Assembly (NCBI GenBank): GCA_018398765.1
Contig: JAHBMJ010003001.1
Span: 1 to 60,880 of the forward strand
DNA: 60,880 bases
Source: Chromera velia
Taxonomy: Eukaryota; Sar; Chromeraceae
Direction: 5' to 3'
Each line of letters begins with the position of its first letter. The stretch's first letter is position 1. The notes under the pieces are model-generated. The model searched no databases and was not told the DNA's origin. It saw only the letters and a program-made list of their open reading frames with translations. The position numbers and the translations under genes are program-made. Below are positions 29,435 through 41,096 of the stretch, piece after piece.

Positions 29435-31177
29435 ATCGGGGAGAGGGGTTCATGGAATCCTGTCATAAGGATCCCTCTACTGCCTCATCCTCTGCACCTT
29501 GTCCTGCCGGTCCCACACCTCCTCCAGTAACTGGAACCGGTACCCGCATGAACCTCCTTGGGGACCACCCCCTAGGAAGTGCTCGAAGGACTCATTCGGG
29601 ACGGCCTTGTAGTGCGGGCTGCGGTCATACATGGCTCTAGGGAGGTGATTGAGGCCGTACCCATCTGGCCTCTCTCCCCAGGGCTTGTGGATGATGCAAG
29701 CCTCCGGTGCCCCCACCTTGAAGGGGGTATCCATGACCTCAACATCAACCTGCGGAATGCCCTAACGCACCCCCTCCTGGTACATCAGGTCCATAGACAG
29801 CCTCACCCCATATGAGATCTGCCTCTCCTCTTTCGTCTTCTCAGCCCACATGCGGTAGGCGGGAAGGACATCTTTCGGTGAGGAACGAGGGACGAAGAGG
29901 CCTGCATCAGGAGCATTTCAAATCAGCACGTCAGGGAGGTTCGGCTGATCAACCGTGTGGAGGAGGCAGGGAACGACAATGTTTTTTGGAGCGCCGGAAG
30001 GGTCATGAGTCCCAAACCGGATGCCAAGAATCGCAGGACAAGAGAACACCGCCTCATCGCCCAGTCCCCGCGACTGGAGGGGCATCTCCAGCTGCACCTT
30101 CCACTCAATGAAATCTTGTCCCATGACAAGATGCTCATAGTGCCGGTGCCGCGTCTTTCTGGGAAGCCCCCCGTCCGGGGGCCCGTCCCCCTCCTCCCCA
30201 ACACCCCCCGTGAACAAACCCATCCAGTCCGGGATATTCGGCCCCCCAAAGGCACGGATAAGGCTCCTCACCTTCCTCCAGGAGATGAGGTTCCCGAACG
30301 TACAGGAGTCAATATGGATCTTGATGACTCTGTACTTGACGAGCTCGGGGTTTTTGGATCTCGCGTTTCCCGAAACCTGGTAGACTTCGAACTTCTCCGG
30401 AAACCCAGCCCGTCGCCGGGTCCTGTTCGGGTCGTTCATCAGTTCAATCTCGTACTGGGAAACCGTGTAGATAGTAGACTTCGAACCAGAGGGCACCGCT
30501 CCCATGGTAGTCTCGTCCTCCGGTCCCCGCGTACGAGAGATAGACTCAAGAAGATGGGGGTCCTGCTTCTCCATCATATTCCTGATGCGCTGGACTCCTC
30601 CCGCAGTGAACTCCGACTGGAAGGCTTGCATAACCGTCATGCAAGTCTCCAAACCTGTAGGGAAGATAGCCCACCCCATATATTCCAAGCCTGTCCGCTC
30701 AGGCTCGTCGGACAAGATCGTTTGCCAGGCTCCACGGACTCCTTCTCTCCATACATCGACCCCCGTGTGGTTCTCAACAGGATCCCAGGCAGACAGGCGC
30801 TCTATAGCCCCGTCATGCCACACGTGGAAGGTCGTTGTGTCGTAGTCGGGCAAGTACTTGGCTCCCGGCTCATAGCACAAAGGAAGGCCAAGGCGGTCTG
30901 CAAAGCGAACCTTTCCGAGAGACCCCTCGCCGTGAGTGGTCTTCTCCTCACCCTTGGATGCGTGGATGGTCAGGTTGAACGAGTCCCCCTGCCCACGTGA
31001 GACGCCACCCGTCACTATGACATCATCATCGTCGTCCTGACCCTCAGGACCGACAGTTTGCAAGGACACAGGAGGGACACTACCCCCCCGCTGCGCCTGT
31101 TGGAGTCTGAGTTCTTCTTCTCGAAGTTCTCGTTGTTGAACCTGCCAGGAGAAAGGGTGCATCCACCACGGCCGCAA
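29435..31177 (-). pseudogene. copia-like protease region
   Basis: The frame from 31177 holds about 420 residues to a TGA near 29919 and continues in the same frame past further stops (about 29762, 29476, 29452) into the integrase. Near 30310 lies [16 protein letters not shown], which fits the retroviral aspartic protease active-site loop (usually DSG or DTG followed by N-L/H-I), but with Cys as the third residue. Upstream is a Gln/Glu-rich segment, then [16 protein letters not shown], which I cannot assign. The frame switches from the gag zinc-knuckle frame near 31130. Confidence 0.7.
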
Positions 31178-31368
31178 CCCCCACCGCCTCCTCTCCCCCC
31201 TGAGCCGCCCCCACGACCAGGATAGGGAGACCCTCGACGGTCTCCGGAGCCGCCTCCACGGCCTCCTCCTCCCGGAGGACCCTTAGGGCGGCCCCCCAAG
31301 CCGCCCTTGTCCTGCCCGGTCTTGTCCATCTGCTTCATCATCCACCGCTTCTTCGCGTTCTTGTCAGG

Positions 31369-33915
31369 GCAGTTGTTGGGAGCATGGCCCATCGTTCTGC
31401 ACGATGGGCAGCCGTCCTTCTTCCGAATCCAAAGACAGGCCCCATGGCCCCCCCACTCTACATGTCCATCCAGATGGTTGCATCTCAGGCACTGCCCATC
31501 GCAGTACCCGTGGGGAAGGCTCTTCCTGCCGGCAGGATCCTAACACGCTTTATCCCACAGAGACCCAAACTCTCCATCCCACTAACTGGGTGTGATAGGA
31601 GTTTCTCCAGGTCCCGCCATCGTCCCGATGAACGCATCCGACCCGGAGCCATCCCGGTGTCGGACACCATATCGATCGAGAACGGGGTTCCTGTTGGGGC
31701 CCTTGGGGTTGACAACGGCCTGAGTGGGAGGACGGTCCTTTCCTTCCACCCCCTTGTCATTGTATCTGCTGGAGGGAGCAGAGGAATTGGACCCAGGAGA
31801 GCACCCCCGATTGGAGCTCCCCCCGCCATCCCTCTTGCCGACACCCCCTCCTGCACTGCCCTGCCTCCCACGATCAGAGTTGCCCCTGCCCTTCCCCGGG
31901 GCCGCCAGAGTCAGGGGTCTTTCCTCCTGAGGGTTTCCCTCCCTTTACCTTGGAAGGGGACTTCCTCTGCGGGACTCCTCTAGGCCCCGCGAACGCCACG
32001 AAAGGAACCTTCGGAATGATGCCCCCCCGCGAGGCACCCCCCGAGTCCCTGACCCCGAAGGTTGCCGCTTTCTGTTCCCACTCTCTCTTCAAGTCCTCGA
32101 CGAGAGCTCCCTTAACTAGGCCCCGGTCCCAGGCATCCCCGAGAGACTTGTTGAAGGTCTCCGCCTGGGCAGCGATGCCGTGGATCTCCTTAATGATCTC
32201 CACTTCACTGGTGAGGTCCACCGGGTTCTGCCTCTCCTGCCACCTCATGATGAGGTCGTTTGGCAGGTGTGCCGTCAGCAGCCCGAGCCTGTACTTCACG
32301 CCAAGCTTATGGACGATGTTCTCCTCAACCAGGTGGTTCAGGAGACGCTTGTGATACGCCAATAGCTCTGTGTAGGTACCGAACCGACAGGGCTTGCAGG
32401 CAATCCTCTCGTACTCCAGGACGAGGGCCGAGGTCGAGTACTGGATCGTCTTGAAAAAGTGCACGAAGATCATCGCCACGACCTTATCTCGCATCTCCAC
32501 AAAGGTCCTCGGGACCGATATCAAGATCTCCTCCAGGGTGTAGGCGATGAGGGGATCCTCAGGGTCATACTTGGGCCTCCCCTGAGTTCCACTCGACTCC
32601 CTGACTCCGAGGAAAGAGAAGATGTCAGGAGCACCCGGAGCCCCGACATCATCAGTACGCACCCCCCACCTACAGACACCGTCGCAGGATCAGGGGCAGA
32701 CACAGCAGGATACACCCCCCCACCCATCAGGAGGGTCATCTGGAATACCGAAGGCAGACGACCTTCAGCAATACCCCCAGTGACACCCTTGGCCTGGGGA
32801 AGAGGAGTGAGCACGTCTATCTCTTTGCGGAGTTTGTCGGCCTGCTCGTTCAAAGCAAACCCATCAGACGCCAGCTGGTCAATACAACCATACAGGGTCG
32901 CTACCAGTGTATCCCTGTCAGCCTTCCCAGCGTCGAAGACCTCTTTCTTCTCGGCCCAGGATGCCAGCTCTGATGCGTACGCCTCCTTCCCTTCAGACCC
33001 CTCAGGGAAATTGTCCCTCCTGGGCATGCTACTCAGCACTTCAGTCTCTTCTTTCTAGATCTCCAGAATTTGGAGCTTGTCAGCACCCCGTGCGGCGTCC
33101 AGACCCGATATCTGGGCCACGAGGTCCTCGTACTGCTTCCTTTTTGTCTCCAGCAGGGTGGTGTCAGGTCGCACACCGACCACCTGTACCCCCTCACTAG
33201 AACTGCTGCTGCTACTGCTACGGCGGTCCCGCTTATCAGAGGCCAGACGCTGCTCACTGGACATGGGGACGGACATCTGACAGGAGGTGTCTGGTATCGC
33301 TCCTGTCTCCTCCTCCGTCTTCACCTTCATCTCTGTTGAAGCTCCCCCATGGAGCTCTCCACCTGAAGACAACACAACAGGGCGAGACAGGGAGAGGGAG
33401 GAAGGTTCCTTCAGAGTCTGCAGGCAGAGGATCTGTTCGTTCAGAGCCTTCAACTGGGGACCAGAAATTCTTTCCTTCTCTCGGCATGAGAGAAGCTCCC
33501 TGATTTTCATGATCCTCGCCTTGCCCATTCTCAGGACATCGGTCCGCTGCAGATATCTCTTTATCCACTCCACATCGGGCGGAGAGACGGAGTCCACAAC
33601 GTGCCTGTAAAAAATCCGGAGCTGCTCAGAAACTTCCGAGCTGAGGTGGGGCACCCGTTCCACCACCTTCTCCAGCACTTCCACCTCGGTCCTTACGACG
33701 TAGTGCTTAACGTTGACCCCCACCTTGTTCCTGTTGGTGAGGGTGAGCCCGCCGCACCACTCGTCAGAGTCTCCGAGAATGGCTACAGCATCTGCATATT
33801 GCCGTACCCACTCGATGATGTTTGTATCGTCCGTGAGGCCGAAGACGCCCACGGTCTTCGCCTCCATACCCTTGATCGCGACGCACCCATGGGGAGCGTC
33901 CTTCTTGGGACCCAT
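31369..33915 (-). pseudogene. copia-like gag with zinc knuckle
   Basis: Begins with ATG at 33915 (MGPKKDAPHG), the first in the interior after the primer site. The first 286 residues end at a TAG (33055) but the same frame continues to about 32680. A frameshift at a G run leads into 32662-31874, an alpha-helical gag-like segment (TYTELLAYHKRLLNHLVEEN, LPNDLIMRWQERQNPVDLT). Another frameshift near 31890 leads to a zinc knuckle CPSCRTMGHAPNNC (31369-31410 in plus coordinates; CX2CX4HX4C), preceded by another Cys/His cluster (CLRCNHLDGH) and followed by a Gly/Arg-rich tail. The zinc knuckle is diagnostic of retroelement nucleocapsid; the rest is inferred from position. Confidence 0.78.
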
Positions 33916-33985
33916 GGTAAGTCACCCGCAGTAGGGAATCGGGAATACAACAAGGGGAATATTGTTGGAATGACAACGGGAGGTT

Positions 33986-34003
33986 CCCTCAGTGACGGCG
34001 CCA
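33986..34003 (-). promoter_or_regulatory. primer binding site of the copia-like element
   Basis: Directly inside the 5' LTR on the element strand, after one base, the sequence reads TGGCGCCGTCACTGAGG. A TGG start right after a CA-ending LTR is expected for annealing to the CCA end of a tRNA. The tRNA cannot be named from this window. Confidence 0.6.
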
Positions 34004-34004
34004 G

Positions 34005-34781
34005 TGAAAAGTAGAGTCTCACCTCTCTTGAGATTCCTCCAGTGGAATCCTATGGGCCCTCCCGTATCGATCCTCTAGCCTATCCAGAGGACTCTTTAAA
34101 CTGCTATACTCCCGAATTCCTGGCCCTCTCCTATTAGAGGACCACAGCGAATACGTTGACCTAACGTACTCGTCTAGACCGATACAGATAGACAGAAAAA
34201 ATTATCTGATCAGTCTTTTTACCAGACAGAAAATCTATGAACCCCCACACTCCATAGAAAGCTCCTACTGGTGGCCTCGTACAATACTCAGAGCATAAAA
34301 GAACCATAGAGACACATAGGATACAGTACAGTTCCTACACATGAAGCTCTGTCAATCCCTAGGTCAAGTCTCTTGCTCAGACAGATGGTAACTGCCGTGC
34401 ACGTCTGTCTGACTATCTGAAAATTAATTCGACCGGAATTAATTCTGAAGCCTCCGATGGTATAACCGCACCATCGTCCTAATTAAATCCCATATGAAGG
34501 CCCGGAGCACACACCACTACAGTGAGTGCCTCGGGTGTATTTCTTACTCCAAAGTGCATGCAGGCCATACCATGGAACTCACAACATGCACACCTCTGTC
34601 ACAGGCGCCCCGCCACCCTGTGTGGACGGGCCGCCGCGTGCGCGTTGCTCCTTTCCCTGGATCGGGGCGAAGGGACAAATGGAAAGGCCGGGACCGGAAT
34701 TCACCCTCCGCGAATCCGACCAGGAACGGGACCATTGTTTTCTTTCACATACACCCTCCCGAGCCCCCGAGGAAAAACTAG
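34005..34781 (-). repeat. 5' LTR of the giant copia-like element (right copy)
   Basis: Direct repeat of 19595-20383, starting on the plus strand with the same TGAAAAGTAGAGTCTCACC and ending about actagggca. It differs from the left copy by many substitutions and small indels, implying an old insertion or recombination between elements. Confidence 0.85.
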
Positions 34782-37410
34782 GGCATCTCTTCCACTTCCA
34801 CCTGACTGAGCCGTTCTTTTACTGACTTGTACATCTCTAAGTCCCTCAAGTGCCTAAGAATCAGTCCACAGGGACAGCAGAGAGACTGGACTTCTCTGCA
34901 TGCACGTAACGGTCTATAGAATTCCAAGGTTCAAGGCAAGGAGCCGACCCGGAAAAAGAATCTATAATGGAGATTCTAGGTAATTGAAAGTCTCTTCCAA
35001 CAGCTGAGATCCTATGTTGTCTGTGTACAAATGTGTCGGTAGGAGCACACGGTCAATCTACCATAATCCAGTACAATCCAACAGGCTGTTGTCTAATTCA
35101 ATTGGAATTTATCGAATACATACTAATTATACAACATACAAAAAACGCATGCATGCGAAAAACCATTGGAGAATGACGCTTCGCATACACGCCGAGCTAA
35201 ACATTAATAGCTCGAAATTAGCATGCCAATTAATCGCAGTATTACGTCGATCCTTGCAAGCCGATAGATAGACCGTAGGCATGATTAGAAAAAATATTTA
35301 ATACTACTCTTCTTAATTATACTAGTACAGACTCATAATAATAATAGCACAGTTAATAGCTAGGTTAATAGTACTGAGTATAAGACTTTTAGATTGCAAA
35401 TTCGGCCACAGATCGTCAAATGTGTTGCTGACATTATCTAGGACATTATTAGTTTTATCAGCATATTATGGCTACTAGCTAAGGAATAACATGTTTAGGA
35501 GATTTGCAGCGAGGCGAATCATAATCAATTCGCGATGCTAGAAATAAGCGAAAGAATCAACTGTATAACGTATTTTATAGTTGATTCACAGATTCAGACA
35601 GGAAGGTCTGTCGAGCTAAATGTTCGGTCGCTCTATGTCTGATAGTGTCTGACACTGTCTGTTAGTCTGATTCTATCCCCTCATGCAACAGAAACTGAGA
35701 AACGCAACTGTTGATTCATGTGGCTAAACAGCAATATTACGGTATGCAACACTGCATGCTCTCACTTTAATTACAGCCCCAGAAAGACTTACATGCGGGC
35801 CGGCTCAGTCTAATCGAAATACCGCCTTAACGCCTATTAACACCGTTGGGACGGGGCTTCAGGGCAGTAAAAATAACGCAAAATAACGTAAAGAGTTCTT
35901 TTTGAACACTGTTAAACACTATATAGAACCAGAGTGTTCAATGTTTCCTATAATTTTATAGAATCATCTTTGTCATAGTAATTAATATTAATTAAATTTT
36001 ACTTTATAATTTAAAGATACGCTAGAAAGATACGTGCATTTTAAAAGATTTTATCTTTAAAATTTTTTTTTTGTGTTTACTGATTCATACTGAATTATTG
36101 CTGACTTTTGCCTTAGGCCGAAATTTGTCTAAAGTTAAAAGTTCGAAGCTTTAGTTGGGTCATGATGTCCCGGGGGTAGCTCAGTCACAGTTAATGCAGC
36201 GAGGCGGGGTGCTCACTCATGCTCACGCCACAACCAGCATACACATCACAAACTGTCAACTCTCCAGAATCCTATCCGAAAGCTTAATCCAAGTAAATCC
36301 AAGTCTCCAAAAGAAGAAGGATTGTGTGCACCTTCCTATTTAAAAACAAAAAAAAATTAGGATTGTCCTCCTTCGTCTTTTTTGTGACTGTCTACACTTT
36401 CCCATTCAAAAACGAAAAAAGGATTATACGATTTATGTCCATGTCTGCGGGCCCGGCCGGCGGCCGGAAGTCCCGCCCCAATGCTGAATTTCGCGGGCTC
36501 CTGACGAACGATCGTACATGAATATTCGGGAGACGCAAATGATGCGCAAAAAGACGTGTGGACAAAAAAAAAAAAAGACGTGTGGACTCACGGACCATTG
36601 TGGACCTTCATTCAACTGCGGGGTGTTGCAGATGTTACTTTCAGGGTGGTTTCTTGGTGTGCTTGATGTGTTGAGCAGCTGGACTTCCGCTTTCGCGGAT
36701 GCACGGCAAATCATTTTTGAGGGTCTCTTGAGAGAATGTTGGCCGGTTTGGTCGATGCCCAACTTCCTCCAATGTGGGCAGTGTAAGAAGGCCGTTGACG
36801 GCTTGCACTTTTGAGATTAAAAGCAGAAGATTTGTAAAAAATAGGGGTTCTGGCAGGAACTTGGTCGGCGCTCGTTTCTCGTGAGGAGGTTGACTCCGGT
36901 GAGTGGGCGCGTAACCTCCCGTCTCTCCTGTGTGCGCATTCCATTAAATCTTCAAAGTTGTCGTTCTTTCCGTGGCTCGGTGGCTTTCGGCTTCAGCTTC
37001 GTCGCATCTTTTCAAGCACGAGAGCTTCTCGGCATCTCCTCTTTCTGTGCCTCTTTGCCTTTCTGTTTGCGCTCGACTGGCTTCCCACTATCTTGGACAG
37101 TATCTGTAGCCATGCGTCTCCTAATTATTTTATCCGAAAATCAAGTGTTCCTGCCTTTGCGTCTTGTCTGTCAGATCTGTGCTCGCGCATCTCCTTTGTG
37201 TATATGTTTCAACTGTTCTGTTAATTTCCCATTGATTCGCTGGCTCCTGTACCCACTCGCGCATCAAGCATTCCATGCGGCCCCTCATTGCAGCGTGACG
37301 CCCGCCGGGTCTGGAAGGTTTCTGTCGGTCGAGCGTGGCTCCCTCCATCCAGCCTGTTTTTTTGCAGTTTTTCTTCCCCAAACTCGCAGCAAATCGAAAA
37401 CAGCACAAAA
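34782..37410. other. spacer, no gene recognised
   Basis: Mostly AT-rich, with no convincing open frame or known repeat. From about 36850 the base composition becomes gene-like, and the 5' UTR and promoter of the following Cys/His-repeat gene should lie here. A pol III-like start (gggggtagctcag, 36168) leads to no tRNA fold. Confidence 0.5.
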
Positions 37411-37449
37411 ATGTCGGGGGGATCTCCCGATCCAACAGATCGTCCCCCC

Positions 37450-37482
<33 letters not shown>

Positions 37483-40400
37483 GGCAATGGCAATAGGGCA
37501 GAGCTCGAAGTGCCCGCAGAACCGGTTGTCAAGGCACGCACGGAAGAGACGGAAGCGCCCGCCGCAGCCAATGGCAGCGCGAGCAAGGGAGAGGGCGGGC
37601 CGCCTGCAGCAGCAGCCGCCAGTCGAAAAAAAAGGCGGGTGGCACCCCCTGCAGCAGCAGCAGCCGCTGCAACCGGGAATGGAGAAGGGGGGGGTAGAGT
37701 GGGGGCTATACGGGGTGCGAAGGTGCGCGCTGAGGAGAGGCGACGAGAGATGGAGGAGTCTGCCCTGCTTGTTGACGCTCTTGTACAGATGTGGGATGAG
37801 GAGGGGGAGGAGGACATGGATGAGGAAAACGATCGTCAGACTTCTGTGGGAAGGGGGAGGGGGAGACCAGCGAGTGGACCCCGCTCTAGGGGTGGGAGGG
37901 GTGCCGCGAAGAGTGGACGTGAAGACCAATCTCAAAAGCAGAAAGATGAAACTGCTGCTAGCGCAAACAGGGGGCGGAGAGGGCGAGGGAGGCCCGCGAA
38001 CCGCAGCGGTCAGCCTCAGGGCAGCAGACTGACTATGCGTGGCAGAAAGAGGGGGCGGGAAGGGGGGTCGATAGAGAAGAGAGGAGAGGGGGATGAGAGC
38101 GCTCAGCGGCCGACGAAAGACGATGTCTCAGCCTCAACCTCTGCAGGAGGCGCGCCTCCCATTGCAGATTCTGCTGCTTCCCCTTCTGCTAAGCCTTCTT
38201 CTGCTCATTCTGCAACAGCCTCAGCCTCAGCAGCGGCAGCGTCCAACACGGGGGGCACGGAGGCACAATTGAGGGGACGCACCCGCCATCGGTGTGAGCA
38301 CGACCGTGAGCGCCGACACTGCAAAGAGTGTGGGGGTTCGGGGCTATGCGAACACGGCAAGCAGCGGCACAAGTGCAGAGTCTGCGGTACCAAGTATTTC
38401 TGCCCGCACGACCGGCTCAGGTACGCATGTAAAGAGTGTGCACCAGAAAGCAAAAGCAGGTGCGAGAACGGTCGGATGCGCCGAAAGTGCAAGGAGTGCA
38501 GTGGCAGTCGCATCTCCGAGCAGGAAGGGGGTCGCGAGCGCTCGAAAAGGAGGACGCCTCTTGACTCCGAGGCAACCGCATCAGACAGAATTCCCTGACG
38601 CCGTCCCTCCGATGGTGTCGCTGCGGGGGGCGGAGTCTCTCAGCAGTCTCCGAACATTCCCCAGTGCAGTACTGAGCATATGGGGGGTGACATCCCTGAG
38701 CCTGAAGACATGCCGTGGCCAGTGGGGGTCCCTGAACCTCCAGAGCTGCTCCAACCTGGTCCCCACACCGCCAGTAGCGTTCCTAGTGAAGAGAAAAAGA
38801 AAGCCACCTCCGGACATGGAAGGTGTGTGCATGGGAGGGAACGCCGCAGGTGCAAAGACTGTGGTGGGGCTGGTATATGTGAGCATGGACGTGACAAAAG
38901 GCGATGCCGCGATTGTGGGGGGAGTGCGTATTGTCACCACGGAAAGCGGAAAGAGAGGTGTAGAGATTGTGGGGGGATCCAACTCTGCGTGCACGGCCGT
39001 CAACGCCATATGTGTAGAGACTGCCCCGAAGGTTCCAAATTGAATTTCTATTGTGAGCACGGACGTGTACGGTACCATTGCACTCTGTGCGTTGGTACAA
39101 GCATTTGCGAGCACGGTCGCAGGCGATACAGGTGTAAAGAATTGTGGTGGCACGGGTATATGTGAGCATGGTAAGCGGCGGGAGAACTGTCATGTATGTA
39201 CGCCCGGTTGCAGAGAAGCTGTCTTGTGCAGACATGGGTGGAGACGGGTGTTGTGCAAAGAGTGTGGCAGGGGGAGCATCTGCGAGCACGGAAAGCGTCT
39301 GAGGTATTGCGTGGATTGTGGAGGTTCGGGCATTTGTGCCCATGGGGTGTTGAGGAGCAAGTGCAAGGAATGCGGGGGGCCAAAACGGTGCAAGCACGGG
39401 AGGGTGGCGCGTCTTTGTAGAGAGTGCGGGGGAAGCGCCATCTGCGAACACCGGCGCCTTCGTCGCTGGTGCAAGGAGTGTAGGGGGAGCGCCATATGCG
39501 AGCACGGAACCGTTGCAAGAGTTGCCAGCAGGGTGTTGATCTCTGCACGCATGGGCGGCTGCGAAAGAGCTGCGAAGAGTGTCGTGCTGTTTTGTTGTAG
39601 AGAGAACAAGAGTCCAAACAACTCCCGATTTGCGATCATGGACGGATGAGAAGATCTTGCAGAGAGTGTGCTCCCGAATATTTTTGTGTGCACGGTAGGT
39701 CTCGACAACAGTGCGCTTTGTGTGGGAGCGGGCACGCGATGCAGCAGGTGGGGGGTCTGTCAGTAAGGAGATCCCGGAAAAAGACAGGAGAAGAAAGTTT
39801 CATGTGTCCGCACCGCCGAGAGCGACGCAGATGCAAAGAGTGTGGTGGCAAGGCAATGTGCCAGCATGGGCGGGAGCGTTACAGGTGCAAGGAGTGTGCT
39901 GAGGCAGGTATTTGCGAGCACGGACGAGAGCGCTACAAATGCAAAGAGTATGGCGGCAGTGCCATTTGTGAGCATGGGCAAAGCAAAGAATGTTTGTGAG
40001 CACGACCGACAGCGAAACAGGTGCACAGTGTGCAAAGCCACAGCTCCGTGCCCTCACGGTGAAGAGCGGAAGAGTTACCAGAAGTGCAATTCTTCTCTTC
40101 CTGCCTCAGCCGCTGCTTCAGCCTCCGCTTCATCTGCGCCAGCAAAAAAACGAAAGCGCAGCAGCAGTAGCAAGAAGAAGAAGGGTGATGCTTCCTCTGC
40201 CGACGCTCCTCCTCGTGTTCCAGCCGCGGCTGCAGCCGGTGGAAGTCAACAGTCTGCTCCGATCAATCCCGCTTTGTCGGCCGTTCAACTTGCGAGTAGC
40301 CAATCTTCCCAACTCCAACCTCCCACATCTTCTGCTGCTGGCCAGTCTCAGTCTGGAGGGGGTTCGGGGGTCCTCCTTCCTCTGGCTTTCCCTCTGGCAG

Positions 40401-40561
40401 TGACCATGGCTCAGCCGCTGCAGTCGTTGGTGTTTCCCGCCGGTTGTGCGGCGGGCATGGTCAACTTAAACCTTAACGTTGGCTCTGACTCTCTGTGCGA
40501 GCACGGCTGGGTGAGGGGGTTGTGTCTTCAGTGCGGGGGAGGAGGAGGTGGCGGACGTTGA
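37411..40561 (+). pseudogene. AT-hook and CxHx6CxxC-repeat protein gene, frame-broken
   Basis: From ATG 37411 the product starts Ala- and Glu/Arg-rich, with two AT-hook-like motifs (GRGRGRPASGP near residue 147, RRGRGRPANRS near 188) that would bind DNA minor groove. About 27 tandem modules of some 19 residues follow, of the form C-x-H-G-R-x-R-x-x-C-K-E-C-G-G-S-x-I, for example CEHGRERYRCKEC: four metal-ligand residues spaced C-x-H-x6-C-x2-C. The tail is Ser/Gln-rich (KKRKRSSSSKKKK, a likely nuclear signal) and ends with one more module before TGA 40559-40561. Interruptions: TGA 38596-38598, +1 shift near 39134, deletion with shift near 39505, TAG near 39598, shift near 39980. Module spacing stays intact across them, so they look like recent mutations or assembly errors, not introns. 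DNA/RNA binding is inferred, not known. Confidence 0.7.
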
Positions 40562-41088
40562 AAGACGTACGTCGGTCTTTCTGAACCGCAGCCTTTGATT
40601 TAATCACAATGAAAGGGTCCAAAAAGAACTGTCGGAGCCAAATTGAACATCAATTAAACTAGCAATCGATCTCTAGGCTCCTCCCCATACGTAAAAGAAT
40701 AAATAAATAAATTTAGGCCAAAACCCTAGCCAAAACCTGAATTAGTTTTTTTATTTTTTTATTTTTGTGTGTCGGCTGGGCTTTGAGCTTTGAACTAGAG
40801 TTGTTAAATACCGCATACCGGTTATAACCGGTCGTTTTTGATCCCTAAATGACGGTATTCAGACCATAATTTGGTATTTAATCTTAATGTTTTAAGCTTT
40901 TAGACGTTACTTAACTGACTATGCGTAAAAAAATATGAAGAACTGTAACACTCTCTATATTTAAGTGATTGCATCGGCCGTCTGACGGCCGCCGTCAATC
41001 ATGGTCAGTGGTCCGTCAGGGCCGTCACACAGTAATGATGATCACTGTCCATTTTTAGGTCTTTTAAGCTTTCATTAATTAACTCTCT
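40562..41088. other. spacer with a small inverted-repeat element
   Basis: Non-coding stretch after the Cys/His-repeat gene. It holds T-rich sequence, the small inverted-repeat element at 40804-40881, and a palindromic GGCCGTCTGACGGCC at 40976-40990. Confidence 0.5.
40804..40881. mobile_element. tiny inverted-repeat (MITE-like) element, copy 1
   Basis: Starts TTAAATACC and ends GGTATTTAA (9-bp inverted repeat). The core ccctaaatgacggtat is shared with the element at 43692-43779, so the two probably belong to one family. It contains a second palindrome, ACCGGTTATAACCGGT. No target duplication was identified. Confidence 0.5.
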
Positions 41089-41096
41089 GTAACAAC

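Noticed and set aside
36168..36235. Possible tRNA start gggggtagctcag
   Set aside because: No T-arm consensus, anticodon arm or matching 3' acceptor follows.
37221..37935. Minus-strand frames of about 200 codons over the Cys/His-repeat gene
   Set aside because: Poly-Ser/Cys/Gly runs are complements of the Ala-rich and AT-hook coding sequence.
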